NCBI RefSeq assembly: GCF_002764115.1
Contig: NZ_CP017944.1
Span: forward strand, 222,439-286,438
DNA: 64,000 nt
DNA from: Phyllobacterium zundukense
Lineage (GTDB): Bacteria > Pseudomonadota > Alphaproteobacteria > Rhizobiales > Rhizobiaceae
Direction: 5' to 3'
Shown here: positions 16,392 through 27,481 of the stretch, piece after piece
Layout: every line of letters begins with the position of its first letter
Position numbering within the stretch: the stretch's first letter is position 1
Made by a program: the position numbers and the translations under genes
Notes under the pieces: model-generated
The model's database searches: none
What the model saw: the letters and a program-made list of their open reading frames with translations, nothing else
What the model was told of the DNA's origin: nothing

Positions 16392-19300
16392 ATGAGTATT
16401 GCAGTCGATAATCTGTTCGGTCCCATGGACGCTCCGCGGGACGGACGGGAGGTTTTTGCGGCGCTTACCAAGGCGGCGCAGGAACGTATCCTCATTCTCG
16501 ACGGCGCCATGGGCACGCAGATCCAGGGTCTCAACCTCAACGAGGAAAGCTTTCGCGGCGAGCGCTTTGCGGACTGCTCCTGTCATCTGCAGGGCAATAA
16601 TGATCTCCTGATCCTGACGCAGCCGCAGGCAATCGAGGATATCCACTATGCCTACGCCATGGCAGGTGCCGATATTCTCGAAACCAACACCTTTTCCTCC
16701 ACGACCATCGCCCAGGCTGACTACAGCATGGAAGAGGTGGTCTATGAGCTGAACCGGGATGGCGCGCGGCTTGCCCGCCGTGCTGCCTTGAAAGCGGAGC
16801 AGAAGGATGGCCGCCGCCGCTTTGTCGCCGGCGCGCTCGGCCCGACCAACCGCACCGCCTCGATTTCACCGGATGTCAACAATCCCGGCTATCGCGCTGT
16901 TACCTTCGACGATCTGCGCATTGCCTATGCCGATCAGGTGCGCGGCCTCATCGATGGCGGCGCGGATATCATCCTTATCGAGACGATCTTCGACACGCTC
17001 AATGCCAAGGCGGCAATCTTCGCGACACAGCAGGTGTTCGAGGAGAAGGGTATCACCCTTCCGGTGATGATCTCCGGCACGATTACCGACCTGTCCGGTC
17101 GCACGCTTTCAGGCCAGACCCCGACGGCCTTCTGGTATTCGGTGCGCCATTCCCGGCCTTTCACCATCGGTCTCAACTGCGCGCTCGGCGCCAATGCCAT
17201 GCGCGACCATCTGGCGGAAATTGCCAGCGTTGCGGATACGTTCGTCTGCGCCTATCCCAATGCCGGCCTGCCCAACGAATTCGGCCAGTATGACGAGAGC
17301 CCAGAGGCGATGGCTGCGCAGTTGGAGGAATTCGCCAAGGAAGGCCTGCTCAACATCGTCGGCGGCTGCTGCGGCTCTACCCCCGAACATATCCGGGCGA
17401 TTGCCGAGGCCGTCGGCAAGTACAAGCCGCGCGAGATTCCCGAGACCGCGACGCATATGCGCCTCTCGGGCCTCGAGCCCTTCACGCTGACCAAGGATAT
17501 TGCCTTCGTCAATGTCGGTGAGCGCACCAACATCACCGGCTCCGCAAAGTTCCGCAAACTCATCACCGCCGGCGATTTCGGCGCGGCGCTTGATGTCGCA
17601 CGCGATCAGGTCGCCAACGGCGCGCAGATCATCGACATCAACATGGATGAAGGCCTGATCGACAGCGAAAAGGCCATGGTCGAGTTCCTCAACCTGATCG
17701 CCGCCGAACCGGATATCGCCCGCGTGCCGGTGATGATCGATTCATCCAAATGGGATGTCATCGAAGCCGGGTTGAAATGCGTCCAGGGCAAGCCGCTGGT
17801 CAATTCCATCTCCATGAAGGAAGGCGAGCAGGCCTTTATCGACCACGCCAGGAAGGTGCGCGCCTATGGTGCTGCCGTGGTCGTCATGGCGTTCGACACG
17901 GACGGTCAGGCCGATACGCTGGAACGCAAGGTCGCGATCTGCACGCGGGCCTATGAGCTTCTGACTACAGAGGCCGGTTTCCCGCCTGAAGATATCGTCT
18001 TCGATCCAAATGTCTTTGCCGTCGCCACCGGCATCGAAGAGCACAATGGCTATGGCGTCGCCTTTATCGAAGCAACGAAGCAGATCACCGAAACCCTGCC
18101 GCATGTGCATATTTCCGGGGGCATCTCCAATCTGTCCTTCTCGTTCCGTGGCAATGAGCCGGTCCGCGAGGCCATGCACGCGGTATTCCTCTACCATGCT
18201 ATCCAGGTCGGCATGGACATGGGTATCGTCAATGCCGGTCAGCTCGCGGTCTATGAATCTATCGATCCGGAATTGCGCGAAGCCTGCGAGGATGTGGTTC
18301 TCAACCGCCGCGACGATGCCACCGAGCGGCTGCTCGACCTTGCAGAGCGCTACAAGGGTTCAGCGGGCAAGGAAGCGCGCGAACGCGATCTTGCCTGGCG
18401 CGAATGGAGCGTCGGCAAGCGCATCGAGCATGCGCTGGTCAATGGCATCACTGAATTCATCGATGTCGATACCGAAGAGGCGCGGCTTGAAGCCGAGCGG
18501 CCATTGCATGTGATCGAAGGTCCGTTGATGGCCGGCATGAATGTCGTCGGCGATCTCTTCGGTGCCGGCAAGATGTTCCTGCCCCAGGTGGTGAAATCTG
18601 CCCGCGTGATGAAACAGGCGGTGGCTCTGCTCCTGCCCTATATGGAGGCGGAAAAACTTGCCAATGGCGGCACCGGCGAGCGCGAAAGTGCCGGCAAGGT
18701 GCTGATGGCGACCGTCAAGGGCGACGTGCACGATATCGGCAAGAACATCGTCGGCGTCGTACTTGCCTGCAACAATTACGAGATCATCGATCTGGGCGTC
18801 ATGGTGCCTTCGGCGAAGATCCTGCAGATCGCCAAGGAACAGAAAGTCGATATTATCGGTCTCTCCGGCCTGATCACGCCATCGCTCGACGAGATGGTGC
18901 ATGTCGCCTCGGAAATGGAGCGGGAAGGCTTCGATATACCGCTGCTGATCGGCGGTGCCACGACCAGTCGCGTGCACACTGCGGTCAAGATCAATCCGCG
19001 CTATAATAAGGGCCAGACCATCTATGTGACGGATGCGGGCCGCGCCGTTGGCGTCGTCTCCAATCTCCTGTCGCTGGAGACCAAGCCTGGATATGTCGAG
19101 ACGATCCAGGCCGAATACGTGAAAGTCGCGGAGGCCCATGCGCGCAATGAAGCTGACAAGCAGCGTCTGAGCATCGACAAGGCCCGCGCCAATGCGCAGA
19201 AGATCGACTGGTCATCCTACACGCCGCCCAAGCCCAGCTTCCTCGGAACGCGGGTGTTTGAGAATTACGATCTTGTCGAAATCGCCCGCTACATCGATTG

Positions 19301-20168
19301 GACGCCATTCTTCCAGACTTGGGAATTGAAGGGCCGCTACCCGGCCATTCTCGAGGATGAAAAGCAGGGGGCAGCAGCACGGCAGCTCTTCGACGATGCG
19401 CAGGCAATGCTGCAGAAGATCATTGCCGAGAAATGGTTCAACCCGAAGGCGATTATCGGCCTATGGCCAGCGGGTACCGTCGGCGACGACATTCGCCTGT
19501 TCACCGACGAAGCACGCAAGGAGGAACTTGCGACGTTCTTCACCCTGCGCCAACAGCTGTCGAAGCGCGATGGCCGCCCGAATGTGGCACTCGCCGATTT
19601 CGTCGCGCCCGTGGATAGCGGCAGTCAGGATTATATCGGCGGATTTGTCGTCACCGCCGGCATCGAGGAAATCGCCATTGCCGAGCGCTTCGAGCGGGCC
19701 AATGACGATTATTCGTCCATCCTTGTCAAAGCTTTGGCCGACCGTTTCGCCGAAGCCTTTGCCGAATTGATGCACGAACGTGTTCGCAAAGAGTTCTGGG
19801 GCTACGCGCCCGACGAAACCATTGCGCCGGATGAGCTGATCGGCGAACCCTATCGCGGCATCCGCCCGGCACCCGGCTATCCGGCACAGCCGGATCATAC
19901 GGAAAAGGAAACGCTGTTCCGGCTGCTCGACGCCGAGGCCAAGATCAATGTGCGCCTCACGGAAAGCTATGCCATGTGGCCCGGCTCATCCGTTTCGGGC
20001 ATCTATATTGCCCATCCGGACAGCTATTATTTTGGCGTCGCCAAGGTCGAGCGCGATCAGGTGGAAGACTATTCGAAGCGCAAATCCATGCCAATCGAAC
20101 AGGTCGAGCGCTGGCTTGGCCCGATCCTCAACTACGTCCCGGCGCCACGGGTTCAGGCCGCCGAGTGA
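16392..20168 (+). CDS. metH: Cobalamin-dependent methionine synthase
   Basis: A 1258-aa full-length MetH. It transfers the methyl group of methyltetrahydrofolate to homocysteine through enzyme-bound cobalamin. Modules in order: the homocysteine domain with zinc ligands C263, C326 and C327 (LNCALG, GGCCGS); the pterin domain from ~370 ([16 protein letters not shown]); the B12 cap and binding domain with [11 protein letters not shown], whose H780 is the cobalt ligand; and the AdoMet reactivation domain (~920-1258) with [12 protein letters not shown]. All catalytic residues are present. It is a single gene after a palindromic promoter. Its 3' end overlaps the convergent AraC gene by 16 bp. Sitting next to a B12-riboswitch operon underlines local cobalamin use. 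Confidence 0.97.
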   Translation: MSIAVDNLFGPMDAPRDGREVFAALTKAAQERILILDGAMGTQIQGLNLNEESFRGERFADCSCHLQGNNDLLILTQPQAIEDIHYAYAMAGADILETNTFSSTTIAQADYSMEEVVYELNRDGARLARRAALKAEQKDGRRRFVAGALGPTNRTASISPDVNNPGYRAVTFDDLRIAYADQVRGLIDGGADIILIETIFDTLNAKAAIFATQQVFEEKGITLPVMISGTITDLSGRTLSGQTPTAFWYSVRHSRPFTIGLNCALGANAMRDHLAEIASVADTFVCAYPNAGLPNEFGQYDESPEAMAAQLEEFAKEGLLNIVGGCCGSTPEHIRAIAEAVGKYKPREIPETATHMRLSGLEPFTLTKDIAFVNVGERTNITGSAKFRKLITAGDFGAALDVARDQVANGAQIIDINMDEGLIDSEKAMVEFLNLIAAEPDIARVPVMIDSSKWDVIEAGLKCVQGKPLVNSISMKEGEQAFIDHARKVRAYGAAVVVMAFDTDGQADTLERKVAICTRAYELLTTEAGFPPEDIVFDPNVFAVATGIEEHNGYGVAFIEATKQITETLPHVHISGGISNLSFSFRGNEPVREAMHAVFLYHAIQVGMDMGIVNAGQLAVYESIDPELREACEDVVLNRRDDATERLLDLAERYKGSAGKEARERDLAWREWSVGKRIEHALVNGITEFIDVDTEEARLEAERPLHVIEGPLMAGMNVVGDLFGAGKMFLPQVVKSARVMKQAVALLLPYMEAEKLANGGTGERESAGKVLMATVKGDVHDIGKNIVGVVLACNNYEIIDLGVMVPSAKILQIAKEQKVDIIGLSGLITPSLDEMVHVASEMEREGFDIPLLIGGATTSRVHTAVKINPRYNKGQTIYVTDAGRAVGVVSNLLSLETKPGYVETIQAEYVKVAEAHARNEADKQRLSIDKARANAQKIDWSSYTPPKPSFLGTRVFENYDLVEIARYIDWTPFFQTWELKGRYPAILEDEKQGAAARQLFDDAQAMLQKIIAEKWFNPKAIIGLWPAGTVGDDIRLFTDEARKEELATFFTLRQQLSKRDGRPNVALADFVAPVDSGSQDYIGGFVVTAGIEEIAIAERFERANDDYSSILVKALADRFAEAFAELMHERVRKEFWGYAPDETIAPDELIGEPYRGIRPAPGYPAQPDHTEKETLFRLLDAEAKINVRLTESYAMWPGSSVSGIYIAHPDSYYFGVAKVERDQVEDYSKRKSMPIEQVERWLGPILNYVPAPRVQAAE

Positions 20169-20992
20169 AGGTAATGGCGCGGCGGCGCGCCGAGCATGCG
20201 CTTGAACATGGTCGTGAAGGCCGGCACGCTGTTGTAACCGAGGTCAAGCGCGACGCTGGTTACCGGCTCGCCTTCGGTCAGGCGCGGCAGGGCTGAAAGC
20301 AGACAGGCCTGCTGCCGCCAGGTGGAAAGGCTGAGGCCCGTCTCCCGGCGGAACATCCGCGTGAAAGTACGCCGGCTCATGCCGAGCCTGTCGGCCCAGT
20401 CATCGATATTGGTGTGGGGGGAGGGATCTTTGAGAAAACCCCGGCAAAGCGCCGCCAGCCGTCTGTCGTCCGGGAAGGGCAGACCCAGAGGCCGCTCCTG
20501 CAAGTTCGGTATTTCATGCAATAGCAGTCCCATGATGTAGGTAGTGCGCGGATCCGCCAGCACATCGGCTGGCGCCGCGACCGCCTCCCTGATCAGATTA
20601 TCCACGAGCGGCGTCAGGCCCACCACATGCAGATGGCTCTTCAGCCCCTCGACCGCATCAGGCCGCACATAGATTGAATGCATCGCGACATCGCCGAGCA
20701 TGTCGACAGCATGTTCGATCCCGGCGGGCAGCCACAGGGCATGATGCGGCGGCACCATCCAGCGGCCGAACTGCGTCGTCACCATGGCGACGCCGGTGAT
20801 CGCATGCAGCAATTGCGACTGGCTGTGATGATGGTCGGGAATATGAAAACCGGATGGATAATGGGCGGCGAGGGCAAAAACATCGCCATCCGCCTGCTCG
20901 AGCCACTCGAGACGCATCTTGTGCAGTTTTTCCAATTCCACGCCGGTGGCATTGCGTGCGGCAAAGGTCATGTAGCGCATTATTTGGCCCAC
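20153..20992 (-). CDS. AraC-family regulator with cupin sensor
   Basis: A 279-aa transcription factor. The N-terminal half is cupin-like ([37 protein letters not shown]). The C-terminal AraC domain (~180-275) has two helix-turn-helices: [32 protein letters not shown], then [27 protein letters not shown]. It is divergent from the MFS exporter at 21111, with ~118 bp between starts, so the exporter is its probable target. This pairing of cupin/AraC regulator with a divergent transporter is common. Start could also be ATG 20980. Its end overlaps the metH stop in the opposite direction. Confidence 0.88.
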   Translation of the reverse strand: MGQIMRYMTFAARNATGVELEKLHKMRLEWLEQADGDVFALAAHYPSGFHIPDHHHSQSQLLHAITGVAMVTTQFGRWMVPPHHALWLPAGIEHAVDMLGDVAMHSIYVRPDAVEGLKSHLHVVGLTPLVDNLIREAVAAPADVLADPRTTYIMGLLLHEIPNLQERPLGLPFPDDRRLAALCRGFLKDPSPHTNIDDWADRLGMSRRTFTRMFRRETGLSLSTWRQQACLLSALPRLTEGEPVTSVALDLGYNSVPAFTTMFKRMLGAPPRHYLHSAA

Positions 20993-21110
20993 TTACGAAA
21001 GAACTGGACCAAACCACGAAAGCAGGTTGCCTGCAACAGGTATATCAGTGGCTGAAAGGGCGGCGCAGTCGTTTGCGGATAATGCCCTCGTTCTTCGATG
21101 GAAACGCCAA

Positions 21111-22331
21111 ATGACCGATACCACCATGCCTGCGCAGCGCACTTCCGCTGAAACCACCGTCTTTGCCATCATTTTTGCCGTCAGCTTCTGTCACCTGCTC
21201 AATGACATGATGCAATCGCTGCTTTCGGCCATCTATCCGATGCTGAAGCAGAATTACGGCCTCGATTTCAAGCAGATCGGCTTTCTTACCCTGACGTTCC
21301 AGGTCACTGCCTCGCTGTTACAGCCGATCGTCGGCACTTATACCGACAAGCGGCCCATGCCCTATTCGCTGCCCGTCGGCATGGCATTCTCGCTGGTCGG
21401 GCTTGGCCTTCTTTCCATCGCGACCCACTATGTCATGCTGCTTGCCGGTGCCGCTTTCATCGGCATTGGGTCATCAATATTCCATCCGGAATCCTCGCGT
21501 GTGGCCCGGCTGGCCTCCGGCGGCCGTCATGGTCTCGCCCAGTCATTCTTCCAGGTCGGCGGCAATTTCGGCACGGCAAGCGGTCCGCTGCTTGCCGCCT
21601 TCATCGTCCTGCCACGCGGCCAGCAGAGCATCGCCTGGTTTTCGGTTGCAGCTTTGATCGGGATGATCATTCTTTACCAGGTCGGTAGCTGGTACCAGCG
21701 CTACCGTGCCGCCAATGCCAATAAACCGGCTGCAAGCAAGCAGTTGAAACTGCCGCGCGGCAAGGTCGCGATGTCCTTGATCATCCTGACGCTGCTGGTC
21801 TTCACCAAGAACATCTATCTCGCCAGCATCTCCAGCTATTACACCTTCTATGTCATCCACAAGTTCGGCATATCGGTGCAGCAGTCGCAGATGATGCTCT
21901 TCCTGTTCCTGGGGGCGGCCGCTGTCGGGACCATTCTCGGCGGACCGATCGGCGACAAGATCGGCACAAAAGCCGTGATCTGGTTCTCGATCCTCGGCGT
22001 CCTGCCGTTCACGCTGATGATGCCCTATGCCAGCCTGTTCTGGACCGGCATCCTGACAGTCTTCATCGGCCTCATTCTGTCCTCGGCCTTTCCCGCCATT
22101 GTCGTCTTCGCGCAGGAACTGGTGCCGGGCCGCGTCGGCATGATCGCCGGCATCTTCTTCGGCTTCGCCTTCGGCATGGCAGGCATTGCCGCCGCAGTGC
22201 TTGGCTTCGTCGCCGATATCAAGGGCATCGACTATGTCTATATGGTCTGTTCGTACCTGCCGTTCCTCGGTCTGCTGACGATCTTCCTGCCGAGTATGCG
22301 GGAAGTTCGGGGAGAAAGCGTCGTAGCATAA
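21111..22331 (+). CDS. MFS exporter, fosmidomycin-resistance (Fsr) type
   Basis: A 406-aa MFS protein with about twelve membrane segments. It begins TTVFAIIFAVSFCHLLNDMMQSLLSAIYPMLKQNYGLDFKQIG, the typical opening of Fsr proteins, and contains GTYTDKRPMPYSLPVGM and the loop GIGSSIFHPESSRVARLASGGRHGLAQSFFQVGGNFG, also diagnostic. The start at 21111 is preferred because the upstream 28 codons are not part of the family. It probably exports small toxic compounds. Real substrate is unknown. It is divergent from an AraC regulator and ends in a good terminator. Confidence 0.9.
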   Translation: MTDTTMPAQRTSAETTVFAIIFAVSFCHLLNDMMQSLLSAIYPMLKQNYGLDFKQIGFLTLTFQVTASLLQPIVGTYTDKRPMPYSLPVGMAFSLVGLGLLSIATHYVMLLAGAAFIGIGSSIFHPESSRVARLASGGRHGLAQSFFQVGGNFGTASGPLLAAFIVLPRGQQSIAWFSVAALIGMIILYQVGSWYQRYRAANANKPAASKQLKLPRGKVAMSLIILTLLVFTKNIYLASISSYYTFYVIHKFGISVQQSQMMLFLFLGAAAVGTILGGPIGDKIGTKAVIWFSILGVLPFTLMMPYASLFWTGILTVFIGLILSSAFPAIVVFAQELVPGRVGMIAGIFFGFAFGMAGIAAAVLGFVADIKGIDYVYMVCSYLPFLGLLTIFLPSMREVRGESVVA

Positions 22332-22339
22332 ATGCCAGA

Positions 22340-22370
22340 AAAGCCCGGGAACACCTTCCGGGCTTTGCTT
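22340..22370 (+). terminator. Terminator after MFS exporter gene
   Basis: A perfect 9-bp stem, AAAGCCCGG (22340) / CCGGGCTTT (to 22366), has a 9-base loop and is followed by GCTTATTT. It sits 8 bp after the stop. Confidence 0.8.
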
Positions 22371-22391
22371 ATTTCAGACCCGGCGTGGGGT

Positions 22392-22471
22392 CTGCTGACG
22401 CCGATTGTCAGCAGGGGTGGTTTGCAAACCCGCCAATCGCCTCCATATAAGGAACATCATTCCCAATGATG
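22392..22471 (+). promoter_or_regulatory. Leader with three hairpins or palindromes before the ABC-2 exporter
   Basis: Three perfect inverted repeats occur in 80 bp upstream of the ATPase gene: CTGCTGAC/GTCAGCAG (22392-22414, 7-nt loop), the 12-bp palindrome GGTTTGCAAACC (22419-22430), and CATCATT/AATGATG (22455-22471, 3-nt loop). They may be stacked regulator sites or a structured 5' leader. No known riboswitch motif is recognised. Confidence 0.45.
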
Positions 22472-22536
22472 CTTCGCGTCAAACGATGCGTTCTGTTAAA
22501 GACGTCCAGACCGAAATTCCTTTCCAGGTACCCTTC

Positions 22537-23463
22537 ATGTCCTCAGCCATCTCTGTCTCCAGCCTTTACAAAACCTATTCAACCGGTTTCGAAGCGCTGA
22601 AGAACATCAATCTCGACATCCGCCACGGCGAGATTTTCGCTTTGCTCGGCCCGAACGGCGCGGGCAAGACCACGTTGATCTCGACGATTTGCGGCATCGT
22701 CAATCCGACATCGGGGACTATCCTCGCCGACGGGCACGATATCATCAAGGAGTATAAAGCCGCGCGAACGAAGATCGGTCTCGTTCCGCAGGAGCTGACA
22801 ACGGATGCCTTCGAGACTGTGTGGAATACGGTCAGCTTCAGCCGGGGTCTCTTCGGCAAGCCGGCCAATCCAACGCATATCGAGAAGATCCTGAAGGAGC
22901 TGTCGCTGTGGGATAAGAAGGACGCGAAGCTCATGACGCTCTCCGGCGGCATGAAGCGCCGTGTGATGATCGCCAAGGCGTTGTCACATGAACCGGAAAT
23001 CCTCTTCCTGGACGAGCCTACCGCCGGCGTCGATGTCGAATTGCGGCGTGACATGTGGAATGTCGTGCGAGCGCTGCGCGCCTCAGGCGTGACCATCATT
23101 CTGACGACGCATTACATCGAGGAAGCCCAGCAGATGGCGGACCGGATTGGTGTCATCAGTCATGGCGAAATCATTCTGGTGGAGGAAAAGGACGAACTGA
23201 TGCGCTCACTCGGCAAGAAGCAGCTGCGGCTGCATCTGCAGGGAAAGCGCGACGGCGTGCCGGACTCGCTGGCCAAATATGGCCTCGAACTGTCGCCGGA
23301 TGGTTGCGAGCTGATCTATACCTACGACACCCAAAAAGAGCGCACCGGCATCACTGCACTGCTGAAAGATCTCGACAAGGCCGAAGTCCGGTTCAACGAC
23401 ATTCAGACGAAGGAAAGCTCGCTCGAGGAAATCTTCGTCAGCCTCGTGAGGGAACGCAAATGA
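22537..23463 (+). CDS. ABC-2 type exporter ATP-binding protein
   Basis: A 308-aa ATPase of the YadG/CcmA/NodI type. Walker A is GPNGAGKTT (~40), the signature is [15 protein letters not shown], Walker B is [13 protein letters not shown], and the switch is [15 protein letters not shown] ~75-residue C-terminal domain after the NBD is usual for this exporter family. The ATG at 22537 is chosen because the NBD starts at once ([12 protein letters not shown]). The 44 codons upstream, though open, include hairpin sequence. It overlaps its permease gene by 4 bp. Confidence 0.9.
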   Translation: MSSAISVSSLYKTYSTGFEALKNINLDIRHGEIFALLGPNGAGKTTLISTICGIVNPTSGTILADGHDIIKEYKAARTKIGLVPQELTTDAFETVWNTVSFSRGLFGKPANPTHIEKILKELSLWDKKDAKLMTLSGGMKRRVMIAKALSHEPEILFLDEPTAGVDVELRRDMWNVVRALRASGVTIILTTHYIEEAQQMADRIGVISHGEIILVEEKDELMRSLGKKQLRLHLQGKRDGVPDSLAKYGLELSPDGCELIYTYDTQKERTGITALLKDLDKAEVRFNDIQTKESSLEEIFVSLVRERK

Positions 23464-24221
23464 ACCTCTACGCCATCAAAGCAATCTACCTGTTCGAGAT
23501 GCACCGCACGTGGCGAACGATCATGCAAAGCGTGATCTCGCCCGTGGTTTCCACCAGCCTTTATTTCGTCGTATTCGGTTCGGCAATCGGCGGGCGTATC
23601 CCCGAAATCAATGGCGTCAGCTATGGCGCCTTCATTGTGCCCGGCCTGATCATGCTGTCACTCCTGACGCAAAGCATTTCGAACGCTTCCTTTGGCATCT
23701 ATTTTCCGAAATTCGTCGGCACGATCTACGAACTCCTGTCGGCGCCTGTCTCCTATGTGGAGATCGTCATCGCCTATGTCGGCGCAGCTGCGTCGAAGTC
23801 GATCATCCTCGGCCTGATTATCCTTGCGACGGCCGCATTGTTCGTGCCGCTGCGGATAGAGCATCCTTTCGTAATGCTGCTCTTCCTCGTTCTCACTGCC
23901 GTCACCTTCAGCCTCTTCGGCTTTATCATCGGCATTTGGGCCGATGGCTTTGAAAAGCTGCAGCTCGTACCGCTGATGATCATCACGCCACTCACCTTCC
24001 TCGGCGGCAGTTTCTACTCCATCGACATGCTGCCGCCATTCTGGCAGACGGTGACGCTGTTCAATCCGGTCGTGTATTTGATCAGTGGTTTCCGCTGGAG
24101 CTTCTATGGCCTGTCGGACGTGCATATCGGCACGAGCCTCGCCATGACGGCAGTGTTCCTCATCGCGTGTATGGTGACCCTGCGCTGGATCTTCAAGACG
24201 GGGTATCGGTTGAAGAGTTAG
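23460..24221 (+). CDS. ABC-2 type exporter permease
   Basis: A 253-aa inner-membrane protein of the YadH/NodJ type with six predicted membrane segments. It starts [40 protein letters not shown]. The late [41 protein letters not shown] is the ABC-2 signature region. ATG overlaps the ATPase stop (ATGA). With that ATPase it forms a two-gene exporter. The cargo is unknown. YadGH relatives are housekeeping in many Proteobacteria. Confidence 0.92.
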   Translation: MNLYAIKAIYLFEMHRTWRTIMQSVISPVVSTSLYFVVFGSAIGGRIPEINGVSYGAFIVPGLIMLSLLTQSISNASFGIYFPKFVGTIYELLSAPVSYVEIVIAYVGAAASKSIILGLIILATAALFVPLRIEHPFVMLLFLVLTAVTFSLFGFIIGIWADGFEKLQLVPLMIITPLTFLGGSFYSIDMLPPFWQTVTLFNPVVYLISGFRWSFYGLSDVHIGTSLAMTAVFLIACMVTLRWIFKTGYRLKS

Positions 24222-24309
24222 GGTTAATTGAAACTGAAACGGCCTGAAGACAAGATTTCTTCGGATTAGCGTTTGCGCGATCTAGAAGGTGCAAGGGCGA
24301 CTGTTCGCA

Positions 24310-24537
24310 TTAGGGCAGTTCATCGCGCAACCGATTGACGAATTCCATCGTAACAGGAGTTCCGTCCTTTACGGCCAGCAACGGCACGCCGTTGCGCTCA
24401 CTTCTGCTGGTAGATGGCGCCTGCAGAGATTTACGGGCAAGCATTGATATGACCTCTCCGATTGTCTTGTTTTGATGTTCAGCTAGCCCTTTCGCGGCCG
24501 CAAGCACATCGTCCTCAATAGCCAAAGTTGTTCGCAC
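24310..24537 (-). CDS. Orphan VapB-like ribbon-helix-helix antitoxin
   Basis: A ~75-aa protein, MRTTLAIEDDVLAAAKGLAEHQNKTIGEVISMLARKSL..., with the opening of VapB-type antitoxins. A GTG start at 24537 is preferred because GGAG lies 4-8 bases before it. The TTG at 24549 has no such site. No PIN-domain or other toxin gene lies next to it on either side, so the module appears to have lost its toxin, or the antitoxin acts alone. It sits between the ABC exporter and the MarR regulator. Confidence 0.7.
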   Translation of the reverse strand: MRTTLAIEDDVLAAAKGLAEHQNKTIGEVISMLARKSLQAPSTSRSERNGVPLLAVKDGTPVTMEFVNRLRDELP

Positions 24538-24547
24538 CGCTATCTCC

Positions 24548-24575
24548 AAACATCACGCATCAAACATCACGCATC
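24548..24575. repeat. Two tandem copies of a 14-bp repeat
   Basis: AAACATCACGCATC occurs twice in direct succession just upstream of the orphan antitoxin start. It may be a slippage duplication or a pair of direct-repeat sites for the ribbon-helix-helix protein. Confidence 0.7.
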
Positions 24576-24613
24576 AAAGATAGCTCGGCCCTAAGACAAT
24601 ATTAAGCATCGCT

Positions 24614-25066
24614 CTATCTAAAATATGCCTCCAACGCAGCCAACCCGGCTTTCAGCTCTTTCTCGCCGCGTTGGCCGAGGTTCGCCAGCAGTTCGGCCTC
24701 GAACGCATGCGCTATCTTGGCGAGATCGACGTATGCCCGACGCCCTGCAGCCGTGAGCTCCAGATTCTCGATGCGCCGGTCGTCTCCGTCACGTTTGCGT
24801 TGCAGCCAGCGCCGCTGCTCAAGCGCGAAGACTGCTCGCGAAACTTTGGTCTTGTGCATGGAGGAGTGCACGCCAATGGCCGTTGCCGTCAGCGTGCCGA
24901 ACTGCCCAAGCGTCGCCAGAGTGCGCCATTCCGGCCGTGTCAGACCGTACTGATCCCGGTAGAGACTGGCGAAGCGCTGACTGACGGCCTCGGCCGCCTT
25001 GTTCAGCCGATAGGGGATGAAGTCCTCCAGTATCAGCGGCGGTCGCTCGGGTGTCTCATCGGTCAT
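24614..25066 (-). CDS. MarR-family regulator of homogentisate genes
   Basis: A 150-aa MarR-type winged-helix protein. The core is YGLTRPEWRTLATLGQFGTLTATAIGVHSSMHKTKVSRAVFALEQRRWLQRKRDGDDRRIENLELTAAGRR, with the usual DDRR wing. Start at MTDETPERPP is preferred. It is divergent from hmgA with 85 bp between starts, so it very likely controls hmgA-fah-maiA, perhaps in response to homogentisate or another intermediate. Confidence 0.9.
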   Translation of the reverse strand: MTDETPERPPLILEDFIPYRLNKAAEAVSQRFASLYRDQYGLTRPEWRTLATLGQFGTLTATAIGVHSSMHKTKVSRAVFALEQRRWLQRKRDGDDRRIENLELTAAGRRAYVDLAKIAHAFEAELLANLGQRGEKELKAGLAALEAYFR

Positions 25067-25086
25067 TACAGCAAATCCCCATTCGC

Positions 25087-25124
25087 AGTTGATAGTTACA
25101 AAATAGATCGTCACAATTGCAACT
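25087..25124. promoter_or_regulatory. Possible MarR operator between marR and hmgA
   Basis: An imperfect inverted repeat with outer arms AGTTG (25087) and CAACT (25120) and related inner bases lies in the 85-bp divergent region. It would cover both promoters. The symmetry is weak, so this is tentative. Confidence 0.35.
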
Positions 25125-25151
25125 AAATTGGTCTAGGATGGAGGAGGAACC

Positions 25152-26471
25152 ATGGCCGCTTTTCATTATATGCCGGGCTTCGGCAATGATTTCGAAACCG
25201 AATCCTTGCCGGGCGCCCTGCCGCAGGGACAGAACTCGCCGCAGCGTTGCGCCTACGGGCTTTATGCCGAACAGCTTTCCGGTTCACCCTTCACCGCCCC
25301 GCGCGGCATCAACGAGCGTTCGTGGCTCTATCGTATTCGCCCTTCCGTCAAGCACAGCGGACGCTTCACCCCGGCACGCCGCGAACACTGGAAGACCGCG
25401 CCCAATCTCGACGACCATGAACTACCGATCGGCCAGTTGCGCTGGAACCCTACGCCTATGCCGAAGGAGCCGGTCAATTTTATCGACGGTGTCCGCACCA
25501 TGACCACGGCCGGCGATGTGCATGGGCAGGCGGGCATGGCGGCGCATGTCTATGCCTTCAACAGTGACATGGAGGACGACTATTTCTTCGACGCGGATGG
25601 CGAGTTGCTGCTGGTACCGGAAAAAGGCAGGCTTCGTATCTTCACAGAGATGGGTATCATCGAAGTCGAACCCTCGGAGATCTGCATCATTCCGCGCGGC
25701 ATGATGGTCAAGGTAGCAGCACTCGATGGCGAGGCGCGCGGCTATATCTGCGAGAACTATGGAGCGAAATTCTCGCTACCCGATCGCGGCCCGATCGGTG
25801 CCAACTGCCTTGCCAATCCGCGGGATTTCAAGACACCGGTCGCAGCCTACGAGGACAAGGAGGTGCCATGCCGTTTGCATGTGAAATGGTGCGGCAAGTT
25901 CTATGAAACCACGCTCGACCATTCGCCGCTCGACGTTGTCGCATGGCACGGCAATTATGCGCCGTACAAATATGACCTGCGCACCTTCTCGCCCGTCGGC
26001 GCGATCCTGTTCGATCACCCCGATCCGTCCATCTTCACCGTGCTCACCGCACCTTCCGGCGAAGAGGGAACAGCCAATGTCGATTTCGTGATTTTCCCGC
26101 CACGCTGGCTCGTGGCCGAGCACAGTTTCCGCCCCCCCTGGTACCACCGCAACATCATGTCGGAATTCATGGGACTGGTATATGGTCAGTACGATGCCAA
26201 GGAGGAGGGGTTTGTGCCCGGCGGCATGAGCCTGCACAACATGATGCTGCCGCATGGTCCCGATGCAATGGGTTTCAACAAGGCTTCGACGGTGGAGCTC
26301 AAGCCGCATCGTCTCGAAAGCACCATGGCGTTCATGTTCGAGACGCGTTTTCCGCAGCACCTTACCCGCTTTGCCGCGGAGCTTGAGTCGCTGCAGGACA
26401 ATTATGCGGATTGCTGGACAGACCTGAAGAAGCGGTTCAACGGCACACCCGAGGGAGACTGGTCAGAATGA
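25152..26471 (+). CDS. hmgA: Homogentisate 1,2-dioxygenase
   Basis: A 439-aa Fe(II) dioxygenase that opens the homogentisate ring to maleylacetoacetate. It starts [31 protein letters not shown], the strongly conserved family opening. Iron ligands read as H332, E338 ([11 protein letters not shown]) and H368 (LPHGPDAM), the same spacing as in the human enzyme. A strong ribosome site (GGAGGAGG) precedes the ATG. It is the first gene of hmgA-fah-maiA, overlapping fah by 4 bp. Confidence 0.97.
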   Translation: MAAFHYMPGFGNDFETESLPGALPQGQNSPQRCAYGLYAEQLSGSPFTAPRGINERSWLYRIRPSVKHSGRFTPARREHWKTAPNLDDHELPIGQLRWNPTPMPKEPVNFIDGVRTMTTAGDVHGQAGMAAHVYAFNSDMEDDYFFDADGELLLVPEKGRLRIFTEMGIIEVEPSEICIIPRGMMVKVAALDGEARGYICENYGAKFSLPDRGPIGANCLANPRDFKTPVAAYEDKEVPCRLHVKWCGKFYETTLDHSPLDVVAWHGNYAPYKYDLRTFSPVGAILFDHPDPSIFTVLTAPSGEEGTANVDFVIFPPRWLVAEHSFRPPWYHRNIMSEFMGLVYGQYDAKEEGFVPGGMSLHNMMLPHGPDAMGFNKASTVELKPHRLESTMAFMFETRFPQHLTRFAAELESLQDNYADCWTDLKKRFNGTPEGDWSE

Positions 26472-27481
26472 AACTCGCCTCGCTGAACGACGGAACACGG
26501 GATGGCAAGCTCGTCATCGTATCGAAGGACCTGACGCGCTACACCGATGCTTCCTTCCTGACACCAACCCTGCAGTCAGCGCTCGACGACTGGTCGCGCC
26601 TCGCCCCGCATCTGGAAGCGCTCGCCACAAGCCTTGAACATGGCGCCGTTCCGACCGGGCGGTTTCACGAACATGAAGCCCTGTCGCCGCTTCCACGCGC
26701 CTATCAGTGGGCCGATGGTTCGGCCTATGTCAATCACGTCGAGCTGGTGCGCAAGGCGCGCGGCGCCGAGATTCCTGCGAGCTTCTGGACCGATCCGCTG
26801 ATCTATCAGGGGGGCTCCGACAGTTTCCTGGGTCCACGCGAACCGATCTGGGTGGCGGATGAAGCTTATGGCATCGACATGGAGGGCGAAGTCGCTGTGA
26901 TCGTCGACGACGTGCCGATGGGCATCAGCGTCGATGAAGCACGAAACGCGATCCGGCTTATCATGCTCGTCAACGATGTCAGCCTGCGCGGGCTCATTCC
27001 GGCTGAACTCGCCAAGGGGTTCGGCTTCTTCCAGTCCAAGCCCTCCTCGGCCTTTTCACCGGTGGCGGTGACACCCGACGAATTGGGCGATGCCTGGCGT
27101 GACGGCAGGGTTCATCTTCCGCTGCAGGTCGATCTCAACGGCAAGCCTTTCGGCCGCGCCAATGCCGGTATCGACATGACCTTCGATTTTCCCACGTTGA
27201 TTGCCCATGCCGCGAAGACGCGGCCGCTTTCCGCCGGAGCGATCATCGGCTCCGGCACCGTGTCCAACAAGCTCGACGGCGGCCCGGGCATGCCTGTGGA
27301 AGACGGCGGCGCCGGTTATTCCTGCATCGCCGAAATCCGCATGATCGAGACCATCAAGCATGGCGCGCCTCAGACTCCTTTCATGCGCTTCGGCGACGTC
27401 GTGCGGATCGAGATGAAGGACGAGCATAGCCGCTCGATCTTCGGTGCCATCGAGCAACAGGTCGTCCACTATGACCGGTAA
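26468..27481 (+). CDS. fahA: Fumarylacetoacetate hydrolase
   Basis: A 337-aa hydrolase that cleaves fumarylacetoacetate to fumarate and acetoacetate, the last step of tyrosine breakdown. [22 protein letters not shown] is the bacterial N-terminus. The FAH fold carries the metal region [22 protein letters not shown] and [33 protein letters not shown], and ends in ...[21 protein letters not shown]. The ATG overlaps the hmgA stop, and its own end overlaps maiA by 11 bp, so the three are tightly coupled. Confidence 0.94.
   Translation: MKLASLNDGTRDGKLVIVSKDLTRYTDASFLTPTLQSALDDWSRLAPHLEALATSLEHGAVPTGRFHEHEALSPLPRAYQWADGSAYVNHVELVRKARGAEIPASFWTDPLIYQGGSDSFLGPREPIWVADEAYGIDMEGEVAVIVDDVPMGISVDEARNAIRLIMLVNDVSLRGLIPAELAKGFGFFQSKPSSAFSPVAVTPDELGDAWRDGRVHLPLQVDLNGKPFGRANAGIDMTFDFPTLIAHAAKTRPLSAGAIIGSGTVSNKLDGGPGMPVEDGGAGYSCIAEIRMIETIKHGAPQTPFMRFGDVVRIEMKDEHSRSIFGAIEQQVVHYDR

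Noticed and set aside
23055-23459. Extended N-terminus for the ABC-2 permease
   Set aside because: The upstream codons lie within the ATPase gene in another frame; ATG 23460 overlaps the ATPase stop and starts the normal family sequence.
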